From JAFGED01 sp964551295 (GTDB taxonomy: Bacteria; Chloroflexota; Anaerolineae; B4-G1), in contig CAZKDJ010000152.1 in NCBI GenBank assembly GCA_964551295.1, positions 1-10,078 of the forward strand: DNA of 10,078 nucleotides, written 5' to 3'. The notes beneath the pieces are model-generated. The model was not told where the DNA came from. It saw only the letters and a program-made list of their open reading frames with translations, and did no database searches. Positions within the stretch are counted from its first letter, which is position 1, and each line of letters starts with the position of its first letter. The position numbers and the translations under genes are program-made. Positions 1-6,130 of the stretch are shown here, in pieces.

Positions 1-1034
1 CCTACGTGGTCACCCCGCTCGCCGGGATTCAGGCCGCGTTTGAGGGCCAGGCAGAGGTGTTGCATGACGACGGCCGCGATCTTGAGCAAGCGAAAGCCAC
101 CGCCCAGGCCGCCGACGCGGTGGTACTGGTCGTGGGTTACACCCACGTAGACGAAGGCGAGTTTCTTGACCCCGACACGATGCAAAACCTGGCTTCGCTC
201 TTTCCCGCGCCCACTCCAGAGGAAGAGCCCATCGTTCAAGGGTTCATGCAGGGGGTGGCGGAACAGCCGGACGACGCTCTCTTGACCGGCGGCGACCGCG
301 CCCTGCTGACCTTGTCGCCCGATGATGAGGCGTTGATCCAGGCAGTCGCTCACGTGAATCCACAGACAATCGTCGCGGTGATGGGGGGCAGTGCGGTCAT
401 CATGGAAGCTTGGCGCGAGCTCGTGCCGGCTATCCTGATGCTCTGGTATCCCGGAATGGAAGGTGGTCACGCCCTGGTCGATACCCTGCTGGGCCGGGTC
501 AACCCGAGCGGCAAGCTGCCGTTCGTTATCCCCAAACAGGCTCACGACCTACCCTTCTTTGACAAAAATGCGACCAAAATTGAATACGACCTGTGGCACG
601 GTTACCGTAAACTGGAACGCGAGAACCACACCCCGGCCTTTCCCTTCGGTTTTGGCCTCAGCTACACCGGCTACTCCTACGCTAATCTAACTCTAGCTCA
701 AACCGAACTTGGGCCGTCGGACACTTTGCCGGTGAGCCTGACGGTGACCAACACTGGAACCTATGCCGGTGAAGAAATCGTGCAGCTTTACGTATCGGCC
801 ATCGACTCTGCTGTGGAACGAGCCCCCAAAGAACTCAAGGCCTTTACCCGGATTGCCCTACAGCCCGGCGAAACCAAAACCGTACAATTCAGGGTACCCA
901 TCTCCCGGCTGGCTTACTATGAAGAAAGCCAGGCTGATTTCGTTGTGGAACCGCTTGAATACGAGGTTTTTGTTGGCGCACATTCTCTGGATTCGCACGC
1001 TTTGAAGGCCCGTTTTGTGGTTCGCGAGCAGTAG
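1..1034 (+). CDS. Glycoside hydrolase family 3 (beta-glucosidase-like), C-terminal part, 5' end outside window
   Basis: Partial gene open from the left edge (frame starting at base 3) to TAG at 1032-1034. About 343 residues are visible. They cover the second (alpha/beta sandwich) domain of GH3 enzymes and the C-terminal fibronectin III-like domain. Family landmarks are a beta strand ADAVVLVVGYTHVDEGEF near visible residue 37, GGDR before the LSPDDEALIQAV helix, WYPGMEGGHALVDTLLG (147-163), VNPSGKLPF (165-173) and FPFGFGLSY (212-220). The FnIII-like domain (about 237-340) holds VTNTGTYAGEEIVQLYVS and an LQPGETKTV strand. GH3 enzymes remove terminal beta-linked glucose or xylose from oligosaccharides or glycosides; the nucleophile Asp lies in the missing N-terminal domain, so specificity cannot be judged. 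A Pro/Glu-rich stretch (about 64-90) looks like an enlarged loop. The GTG at base 6 is only an internal codon. The MFS gene follows 71 bp downstream. Confidence 0.93.
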   Translation, partial: YVVTPLAGIQAAFEGQAEVLHDDGRDLEQAKATAQAADAVVLVVGYTHVDEGEFLDPDTMQNLASLFPAPTPEEEPIVQGFMQGVAEQPDDALLTGGDRALLTLSPDDEALIQAVAHVNPQTIVAVMGGSAVIMEAWRELVPAILMLWYPGMEGGHALVDTLLGRVNPSGKLPFVIPKQAHDLPFFDKNATKIEYDLWHGYRKLERENHTPAFPFGFGLSYTGYSYANLTLAQTELGPSDTLPVSLTVTNTGTYAGEEIVQLYVSAIDSAVERAPKELKAFTRIALQPGETKTVQFRVPISRLAYYEESQADFVVEPLEYEVFVGAHSLDSHALKARFVVREQ

Positions 1035-1105
1035 TACCAAAAGTCAAAGGAACCAATTCTGATGACACCACATGCCGTTGGTCCAACCACTACGAGATTC
1101 TCATC

Positions 1106-2389
1106 ATGAAAAACCATTCCCTCATCACCGCCCTCAGAAACCTGCGCGGGAACCCGCGCGCGTGTGTCTACTGCGAACCCCTGTGGACCGTCCCCTACAA
1201 CCTGTACGTTCCCTACGTTTCCGTCTATATGCTGGCGCTGGGGCTGACCGATAGACAGATCGGCCTGATTCTCAGCATCAGTTGGGGGTTCCAGATCGCG
1301 CTGGCCCTGTTGGGCGGCGCAGTGACCGATAAGCTGGGACGCCGTCTCACGACCCTGATCTTTGACATCGTGTCGTGGTCGGTTCCGGCCCTGGTCTCGG
1401 CGGCGGCGCAAAACTTTTGGTACTTCCTGGCGGCGGGCATCATCAACAGCGTCTGGCGCATCACGCACAACTCTTGGACCTGCCTGTTGGTGGAGGACGC
1501 CCAACCGGATCAACTGGTGGATATCTACACCTGGATCTATATCGCCAACCTGCTGGTGGGGTTCGTCGCCCCGCTGGCGGGGGTGCTGATCGGCGTCTTT
1601 TCGCTCGTTCCCACCATGCGCGGGCTGTATCTTTTTGCCGCGTTCATGTTCACGCTGAAGGCCGTCGTCACCTACTTGATGACCGAGGAGACCGCGCAGG
1701 GCAAAGTGCGTCTGCACGAGACACGCGACCAAAGCATGCTTCACGTCCTGCGGGAGTACAAAGGCGTGTTACACGACCTGCTCCGCACCCCGCAGACCCT
1801 GTACACGGCCGGTATCATGCTCGTGATCAGCGTCTACGGCGTGATCAGCGGCAGCTTTTGGGCCATCATCGTGACGAAGAAAATACACATCCCGGCCGAG
1901 CACATCGCCATCTTCCCCTTTATCAAATCCGCCATCATGCTGGCGTTCTTCTTTGTCGTCATGCCGCGCCTCAAAAAAATACACTTCAAGGTACCCATGG
2001 TGGTCGGGTTCCTCGGTTTCGTCGCCAGCCAAGTGGTGCTGATCACCACCCCCGAGATGGGCTATGCTGCTCTGACCGTGAGCGTCGTCCTGGAGGCGTG
2101 CAGCTTTGCCGCCGTCAGCCCCCTGGTAGACCAGATGATGGTGCTGACCATCAGCGCACAAGAACGCGCCCGCATCCAGTCGATCCTTTCCGTAGGCATC
2201 ATCCTACTCACGTCGCCGTTTGGCTGGATCGCCGGAACGCTCTCGGGGATCGACAGGGATCTGCCGTTCTTTCTGAACATCGGTCTTTTTGTGCTGGGCG
2301 CGACGCTGGCGTACGTGGCGGGTTCACAAAAGAGCATCGCCACCGCAAAACCTGCCGGCCCGCATCCTCACGAGACCGACTCTATCTGA
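1106..2389 (+). CDS. Major facilitator superfamily transporter
   Basis: A 427-residue integral membrane protein with about 12 predicted hydrophobic helices in two halves, split by a hydrophilic central loop at about 192-230. MFS motif A is clear in the loop between helices 2 and 3: G70-G-A-V-T-D75-K-L-G78-R79-R80. Other hydrophobic segments lie near 142-168, 173-191, 232-256, 269-286, 296-315, 318-340, 356-378 and 386-405, and a short charged tail ends the protein. MFS proteins move small solutes by proton or sodium coupling or as facilitators. The position between a GH3 glycosidase and a surface esterase suggests a sugar or glycoside substrate, but this is inference and drug-type efflux is not excluded. 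The Shine-Dalgarno is weak (GAG 9-10 bases before ATG 1106). The TGA at 2387-2389 directly abuts the strong ribosome binding site of the next gene, so the two are probably co-transcribed. Confidence 0.9.
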   Translation: MKNHSLITALRNLRGNPRACVYCEPLWTVPYNLYVPYVSVYMLALGLTDRQIGLILSISWGFQIALALLGGAVTDKLGRRLTTLIFDIVSWSVPALVSAAAQNFWYFLAAGIINSVWRITHNSWTCLLVEDAQPDQLVDIYTWIYIANLLVGFVAPLAGVLIGVFSLVPTMRGLYLFAAFMFTLKAVVTYLMTEETAQGKVRLHETRDQSMLHVLREYKGVLHDLLRTPQTLYTAGIMLVISVYGVISGSFWAIIVTKKIHIPAEHIAIFPFIKSAIMLAFFFVVMPRLKKIHFKVPMVVGFLGFVASQVVLITTPEMGYAALTVSVVLEACSFAAVSPLVDQMMVLTISAQERARIQSILSVGIILLTSPFGWIAGTLSGIDRDLPFFLNIGLFVLGATLAYVAGSQKSIATAKPAGPHPHETDSI

Positions 2390-2396
2390 GGGAGGT
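2390..2396 (+). promoter_or_regulatory. Ribosome binding site that fixes the esterase start
   Basis: GGGAGGT lies 10 bases before ATG 2407 and immediately after the TGA of the transporter gene. It settles the start of the esterase, because the same reading frame stays open for another kilobase upstream inside the transporter gene. The ATG it serves begins a textbook lipoprotein signal. Confidence 0.85.
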
Positions 2397-2406
2397 AATC
2401 GGTTCG

Positions 2407-3267
2407 ATGGCACCTTTGTTTCGCACGCACGCGTTCATCATCTGCATAGCGCTCTCCTTGGCCGTCAGCGCATGCACGCGGCAAGCCCCGGAATCACCCT
2501 CATCGCCCCTTCCCAACGTGACCATCCCAGACACGCAGGTGAGGACCCTCAAATCTGCGGCCACCGGTCGCATCTACGGCATATACATCCGCCTCCCGGC
2601 TGAGTACGCGCAGGACCGAGGGAAAACGTACCCCGTCCTCTACGTGCTTGACGGGCAATGGGATTTCAAGCTACTCGACTCGATCTATGGCGGTCTCCAC
2701 TATGACAAGTTCGTCCCCGAGATGATCATCGTCGGCATCACGTACGCCGGAACCAGCCCCGACTATGAGGCGCTGCGGGCCATGGACTATACGCCGACAT
2801 GGGTCATGGGAATCGCGGGCTCCGGCGATGGCCCCAAGTTCCTCGCCTTCCTCGAGGAGGAGCTGTTCCCCCTCATCGAGGCCAACTACCGGGCGGACGC
2901 CTCGGAGAGAGTGCTGATGGGCAGCTCCTTCGGTGGCCTGTTCACCCTGTACGCCATGTTCACCGAGCCCGACCTCTTTGGCGGATACATAGCCGCGAGC
3001 CCAGCCGTGCAGTACGACGGCGGAGTCGCTTTCGAGCTGGAAGCCGAGTATGCCGACGCGCATCAGGACCTGCCGGTCAGGCTGTTCCTGGCCGTCGGCG
3101 AGCGGGAGGCATTGGCCCGGCCCGTCGAAGAGTTTATGCAGGTCGTCAGCGGGCGCGGCTACGGCGGGCTCCAGATGGAGACCCTGGTGGTCGAAGGCGA
3201 GCGCCACGCGAGCAACAAGCCGGAGGCCTTCAACCGCGGGCTGAGGTTTATCTTCCAGGACGAGTAA
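2407..3267 (+). CDS. Surface lipoprotein esterase of the alpha/beta-hydrolase superfamily (esterase D/Fes-like)
   Basis: A 286-residue protein. The N-terminus (MAPLFRTHAFIICIALSLAV) is a lipoprotein signal with lipobox V-S-A-C23, so the mature enzyme should be lipid-anchored outside the membrane. The mature part shows the putative-esterase pattern (PF00756 type): YPVLYVLDGQ (75-84), EMIIVGITYA, EEELFPLIEANY, then the nucleophile elbow M-G172-S-S174-F-G176-G (GxSxG, Ser174 the likely nucleophile) followed by LFTLYAMFTEPDLFGGYIAA. The likely catalytic His is H267 in EGERHASN; the acid is probably E232 or E234 in GEREAL. Relatives include siderophore esterases such as BesA/Fes and S-formylglutathione hydrolase-like enzymes. 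With a glycosidase and transporter upstream, removal of acyl groups from carbohydrates is plausible but unproven. The gap from the transporter stop is 17 bp. Confidence 0.88.
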   Translation: MAPLFRTHAFIICIALSLAVSACTRQAPESPSSPLPNVTIPDTQVRTLKSAATGRIYGIYIRLPAEYAQDRGKTYPVLYVLDGQWDFKLLDSIYGGLHYDKFVPEMIIVGITYAGTSPDYEALRAMDYTPTWVMGIAGSGDGPKFLAFLEEELFPLIEANYRADASERVLMGSSFGGLFTLYAMFTEPDLFGGYIAASPAVQYDGGVAFELEAEYADAHQDLPVRLFLAVGEREALARPVEEFMQVVSGRGYGGLQMETLVVEGERHASNKPEAFNRGLRFIFQDE

Positions 3268-3280
3268 CGCCATTGCTCAG

Positions 3281-3300
3281 GCCGGATTTGGCGATCCGGC
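3281..3300 (+). terminator. Short GC-rich hairpin after the esterase gene, possible terminator
   Basis: GCCGGAT (3281-3287) pairs perfectly with ATCCGGC (3294-3300) around a 6-base loop, starting 14 bases after the esterase stop. No T-run follows, so it is not a classical Rho-independent terminator. It could stabilise the 3' end of the mRNA or be part of the larger repeat-like element that follows. Confidence 0.35.
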
Positions 3301-3348
3301 AGGAGCGGAGACTCGGTAGATCCGGATTTTGGCTCGCAGTCCCGAGAA

Positions 3349-3480
3349 TGCCGTCAGATTGAAATCTGCGGCTCCAGGGCACGGCTGCCTGTTTACGCAG
3401 GCAGCTAGCGCCGGTCGCCCGCCTGCGCGGGCGGACAGCCGGCGCCACGGGCGTCTTTTAGACACGATTTCAATCGTCTG
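3349..3480. repeat. Highly self-complementary intergenic element with a predicted three-way junction
   Basis: Four perfect inverted repeats are nested in about 120 bp. An outer pair, GATTGAAATC (3357-3366) and GATTTCAATC (3466-3475), encloses two hairpins. The first is GCTGCCTG (3384-3391) with CAGGCAGC (3398-3405), loop of 6. The second is GCGCCGG (3408-3414) with CCGGCGC (3439-3445), and inside it CGCCCGC (3416-3422) with GCGGGCG (3427-3433), loop CTGC. Each outer arm is itself palindromic (CAGATTGAAATCTG and ACGATTTCAATCGT), so a cruciform-like alternative is possible. This could be a mobile miniature element, an intergenic palindromic repeat or a structured RNA. No open reading frame here looks real. 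Most of the remaining bases of the 303-bp gap (3268-3570) show nothing else apart from the small hairpin and the promoter listed separately. Confidence 0.55.
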
Positions 3481-3533
3481 CCTTGCCGGAGGACGTTGTG
3501 GCCCAGGGGACAAATACCCTCTCTTCATCACCA

Positions 3534-3561
3534 TTGACCATATCGCACTCTTTGGTACAAT
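3534..3561 (+). promoter_or_regulatory. Sigma-70-type promoter of the ABC exporter, possibly giving a near-leaderless mRNA
   Basis: TTGACC (3534-3539) and TACAAT (3556-3561) are separated by 16 bases and each differs from the consensus hexamer at one position. The ATG of the ABC exporter lies only 9 bases after the -10 box. Transcription would start at about 3566-3571, leaving a leader of 0-5 bases. A GGAG (3562-3565) 5 bases before the ATG could act as a Shine-Dalgarno only on a longer transcript from further upstream. Confidence 0.55.
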
Positions 3562-3570
3562 GGAGACACT

Positions 3571-5355
3571 ATGAAAGCTCTCGGATTCTTACTCAAATAC
3601 GCAAAAAACTATACCGGCGCCCTGACGATAACGGTCGTCAGCATGATCCTCCTCGTCGGCGCGCAGCTCGCGGCACCGTGGATCGTGCGCACGATGATCG
3701 CCGCCGTCACGGCCCCTGATGCAGAGCAGGCGTCGATGGCGTTGGTCACCCGGCTGGCGCTGCTGGCGCTGGCGATCTATGTGGTACGCACCGGGCTGCA
3801 GTTCCTGCGCAGCTACGCGGCGCACGTCGCGGGATGGGGCGTGGTCGCCGACGCCCGGCAGGAGGTCTACGAACACCTGCAACGACTCTCGCTGCGCTTT
3901 TACGAGGACAAGCAGACGGGCCAGTTGATGTCCCGCGTGGTCAACGACTCGAGCCTGTTCGAGACGCTCATCGCCCACGCCGTGCCCGATATCCTGGTCA
4001 ACGTGCTGACCCTCGTCGGTGTCTGCGTGGTGCTGGGCAGCATCAACTGGCAACTCTTGCTCCTGAGCCTGATCCCAATCCCGCTGATCGTGCTGGGGAT
4101 GCGGGGCTTTGCCAAGTACGTGCGCCCTGCCTTTCGCGAGCGCCAGCACGAGTTGGGCGAGCTCAACGCCACGCTCAACGACAATCTCTCCGGCATCCGC
4201 GAGATCAAGGCCTTTGTGCAGGAGGATGTCGAGGCGGAGCGCATCAACGATCACATTACCCGCTTCCTGCACTCCAACCTCAAGGCGCTGCGCATGATGG
4301 CCGTGTTCCACCCGGCCATCGAGTTCGCCGCTTCGCTGGGCACCATCACCCTGATCTATTTTGGCGGTAGGTTAGCGGCCGGCCAGACGCTGCCGGTGGA
4401 GGACCTGGTGGCCTTCTTTCTCTACCTGGAGATGTTCTACCAGCCGGTGCGCGTCCTGGCCGGGGCGTGGGAGCGAATCCAGGAGGCGCTTGCCGGCGCA
4501 GAGCGGGTGGCCGAGCTGATGGAGGAGCAGCCCGACGTGCAGGAGCGACCCAACGCAGTCGATCTGCCAGGCCGGGCGGCGGGCGCGCTCGCCTTCCACG
4601 ACGTGAGCTTTCGCTACACCCAGGGAAAGACGGTGCTGTCCCGCATCGATCTGGCCATCCCGCCCAACTCTGTCATCGCCCTGGTGGGGCCGACGGGCGT
4701 GGGCAAGACGACGCTGGCCAGTCTCATCCCCCGCTTCTACGACGTGGTCGAGGGCACCATCACGCTGGACAGCCACGACATCCGCGACCTGACGCTCAAG
4801 AGCCTGCGCAGGCAGATCAGCATCGTGTTGCAGGACGTGTTCCTGTTCCACGGTACGGCCCAGGAGAACATTCTCTTCGGGCGGCCTGACGCTGCGAAAG
4901 AAGAAGTAATTGAGGCGGCCAAGGTAGCCAACGCCCACGCGTTCATCACCCAACTGCCCGACGGATACGAAACCATCATCGGCGAGCGCGGGGTCAAGCT
5001 CTCGGGCGGGCAAAAGCAACGGCTGGCCATCGCCCGTGCGGTGCTCAAGGACGCGCCGATCCTGATCCTGGACGAGGCGACCTCGTCGGTGGATACCGAG
5101 ACGGAGCTCTTGATCCAGCAGGCGCTGGAGCGGCTGATGGTAGGGCGGACGACGATCGTCATCGCCCACCGGTTGTCGACCATCCGCAGCGCCGATCTGA
5201 TCGTCGTGTTGGAGGGAGACAGCATCGCAGAGCAGGGCACACACGAGGAACTGATGGCCCGCGACGGGCTCTACAGGCATCTGAACAAAGTGCAGATGCA
5301 GCTAGAGCCACAATGGGAAGCCATCCGGGAGAGGCGCAAGCTGGCGGTGGCTTAG
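3571..5355 (+). CDS. ABC transporter half-exporter, fused permease and ATPase (MsbA/LmrA type)
   Basis: A 594-residue protein of the usual length for a homodimeric type IV ABC exporter. The membrane domain (about 1-320) has six predicted helices with the typical LSLRFYEDKQTGQLMSRVVND coupling-region pattern (110-130). The nucleotide-binding domain (about 340-580) is complete: Walker A G373-P-T-G-V-G-K379-T-T, Q-loop Q421 in VLQDVFLF, signature LSGGQ (477-481), Walker B ILILD501-E502, D-loop SSVDTETE and H-loop H533 in IAHRLS. All catalytic residues are present, so it should be an active exporter. Substrates of this family include lipids, peptides and drugs; nothing nearby identifies this one. 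No partner half-transporter lies beside it, which favours a homodimer. It is preceded by its own promoter. Its TAG ends 2 bp before the end of the convergent minus-strand gene. Confidence 0.95.
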   Translation: MKALGFLLKYAKNYTGALTITVVSMILLVGAQLAAPWIVRTMIAAVTAPDAEQASMALVTRLALLALAIYVVRTGLQFLRSYAAHVAGWGVVADARQEVYEHLQRLSLRFYEDKQTGQLMSRVVNDSSLFETLIAHAVPDILVNVLTLVGVCVVLGSINWQLLLLSLIPIPLIVLGMRGFAKYVRPAFRERQHELGELNATLNDNLSGIREIKAFVQEDVEAERINDHITRFLHSNLKALRMMAVFHPAIEFAASLGTITLIYFGGRLAAGQTLPVEDLVAFFLYLEMFYQPVRVLAGAWERIQEALAGAERVAELMEEQPDVQERPNAVDLPGRAAGALAFHDVSFRYTQGKTVLSRIDLAIPPNSVIALVGPTGVGKTTLASLIPRFYDVVEGTITLDSHDIRDLTLKSLRRQISIVLQDVFLFHGTAQENILFGRPDAAKEEVIEAAKVANAHAFITQLPDGYETIIGERGVKLSGGQKQRLAIARAVLKDAPILILDEATSSVDTETELLIQQALERLMVGRTTIVIAHRLSTIRSADLIVVLEGDSIAEQGTHEELMARDGLYRHLNKVQMQLEPQWEAIRERRKLAVA

Positions 5356-5357
5356 CC

Positions 5358-5909
5358 CTACTTGTCCTTGTCTTTATCCTTTGGACCGGCGTGATCCGGC
5401 GGGCCGCCCTTGTCTTTGTCCTTCGGGCCGTCCTTATCCTTTGGTCCAGCATGGTCGGGCGGGCCGCCCTTATCCCCCTTCTTCAGGTGCCCGACGCCCA
5501 ACACGGAGGGTTTGCCATATTCTTTGAACAGCTCTCCCATTCCCACGCCGGACTTGTAGGCCGCCATCAGCTCCTCCACCGTCACGCCACACGGCCCCTC
5601 GACGCCGACGCAGGCCTCCTGAGACTCGGCCGCTATGGCGTACATCTTGACCAGTACACCATAGCCCACGCCGCCCTCTTCGCCTTCCTCGCCCTCGGCG
5701 CCTCCTCCGCCATGGTACGCGGCCACCTCTTCAGCCACCACGTCCCCGAAATACGCTCTGAAGGCAGCCACGACGGGATGTTCGAATAGACTTGGCTCCT
5801 CTTCATCGCCGTCTTCCTCCTGTGCCGCGACCGTCCCGACAGCGGTTAGCGTCAGGATCAGGACGAGGACACACACAAACACCGACCTTGTTTTTTTTCG
5901 AACGCGCAT
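5358..5909 (-). CDS. Small secreted protein with acidic/Gly-rich middle and Lys/Asp/Pro repeat tail, unknown function
   Basis: A 183-residue protein on the minus strand. The signal peptide is clear: a basic start (MRVRKKTR), a hydrophobic core (10-24) and a likely cleavage after A29 (TVAA/QEED). An acidic stretch (30-39) follows, then a helical part (HPVVAAFRAYFGDVVAEEVAAY), a Gly/Glu run (68-81) and a conserved-looking domain with GVGYGVLVKMYAIAAE and VTVEELMAAYKSGVGMGELF, ending near GVGHLKKG. Two Cys (in EACVGVEGPCGV) may form a disulfide after export. Similar small secreted proteins, from memory, occur in Chloroflexota, often near ECF sigma factors; no biochemical function is known to me. 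The tail (about 145-183) is low-complexity with two copies of GGPPDHAGPKDKD. The start is fixed by an AGGAGGT site 7 bases upstream. An A8 run in codons 4-7 could allow slippage. Confidence 0.85.
   Translation of the reverse strand: MRVRKKTRSVFVCVLVLILTLTAVGTVAAQEEDGDEEEPSLFEHPVVAAFRAYFGDVVAEEVAAYHGGGGAEGEEGEEGGVGYGVLVKMYAIAAESQEACVGVEGPCGVTVEELMAAYKSGVGMGELFKEYGKPSVLGVGHLKKGDKGGPPDHAGPKDKDGPKDKDKGGPPDHAGPKDKDKDK
5375..5471 (-). repeat. Two-copy 37-bp tandem repeat inside the secreted-protein gene
   Basis: Unit A (5375-5411) and unit B (5435-5471) are 37 bp each with only a few mismatches, spaced exactly 60 bp (20 codons) start to start. On the minus strand both encode KGGPPDHAGPKD-type peptide. 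The intervening 23 bp also encodes Lys/Asp/Pro residues. This is an in-frame internal duplication giving a charged, flexible C-terminus. Confidence 0.8.
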
Positions 5910-5916
5910 CGGTTTT

Positions 5917-5940
5917 ACCTCCTAGCATATTCAAATGCTA
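5917..5940 (-). promoter_or_regulatory. Ribosome binding site of the secreted-protein gene with an abutting hairpin
   Basis: On the minus strand, AGGAGGT (plus 5917-5923) lies 7 bases before the ATG at 5909. A 6-bp inverted repeat, TAGCAT (plus 5923-5928) and ATGCTA (5935-5940) with a 6-base loop, ends on the first base of this site. In mRNA the hairpin would sit directly against the Shine-Dalgarno; as DNA it could be an operator. The ribosome site is strong evidence for the start; a role for the hairpin is inference. Confidence 0.6.
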
Positions 5941-6058
5941 CCGACTCGGATGCAAACCCAACATGGACTTGTAGAAAACCGCATTTCGCGGTATCACTAC
6001 TTGTATAACGAGGGACACGTTTGCGGGTTATGACCCACACATAGGAAATTATTCCTAT
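5941..6058. promoter_or_regulatory. Divergent intergenic region with several small dyads, probable control region
   Basis: The 221-bp gap between the two divergently transcribed exported-protein genes contains further dyads: ACCGC (5978-5982) with GCGGT (5988-5992), GGGT (6025-6028) with ACCC (6033-6036), and ATAGGAA (6041-6047) with TTCCTAT (6052-6058), the last perfect over 7 bp with an ATTA loop. A weak + strand promoter may be TTGTAG (5969-5974), 17 bases, TATCAC (5992-5997); another -10-like hexamer is TATAAC (6004-6009). No convincing minus-strand promoter was found. No gene is visible. Confidence 0.35.
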
Positions 6059-6130
6059 TGAGACGCACCCACGCTGCCCGGCCCGCACCATATTGGACGA
6101 AAGCCGAGATTGACCAAAGGAGGTCAAACG

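Noticed and set aside
917..1744. 275-codon minus-strand frame opposite the GH3 end and MFS start
   Set aside because: Same shadow effect; it spans the end of one real gene and the start of another and its translation looks random.
1375..2406. Open frame in phase with the esterase extending 1 kb upstream
   Set aside because: It overlaps the well-supported MFS gene in another frame, has low-complexity Arg/Gly/His-rich translation, and the ribosome site plus lipoprotein signal place the real start at 2407.
3329..3574. Short frames in the 3268-3570 gap
   Set aside because: No ribosome site, and they cross the inverted repeats and the exporter promoter; composition does not look like protein.
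4372..5280. 302-codon frame on the minus strand opposite the ABC exporter
   Set aside because: It is a mirror of GC-rich codons in a gene with every ABC motif intact; the translation is His/Gln/Arg-rich with no recognisable domain.
6110..6130. TTG start 21 bases upstream of the lipoprotein ATG
   Set aside because: The Shine-Dalgarno lies after this TTG and the extra residues would spoil the signal peptide start.
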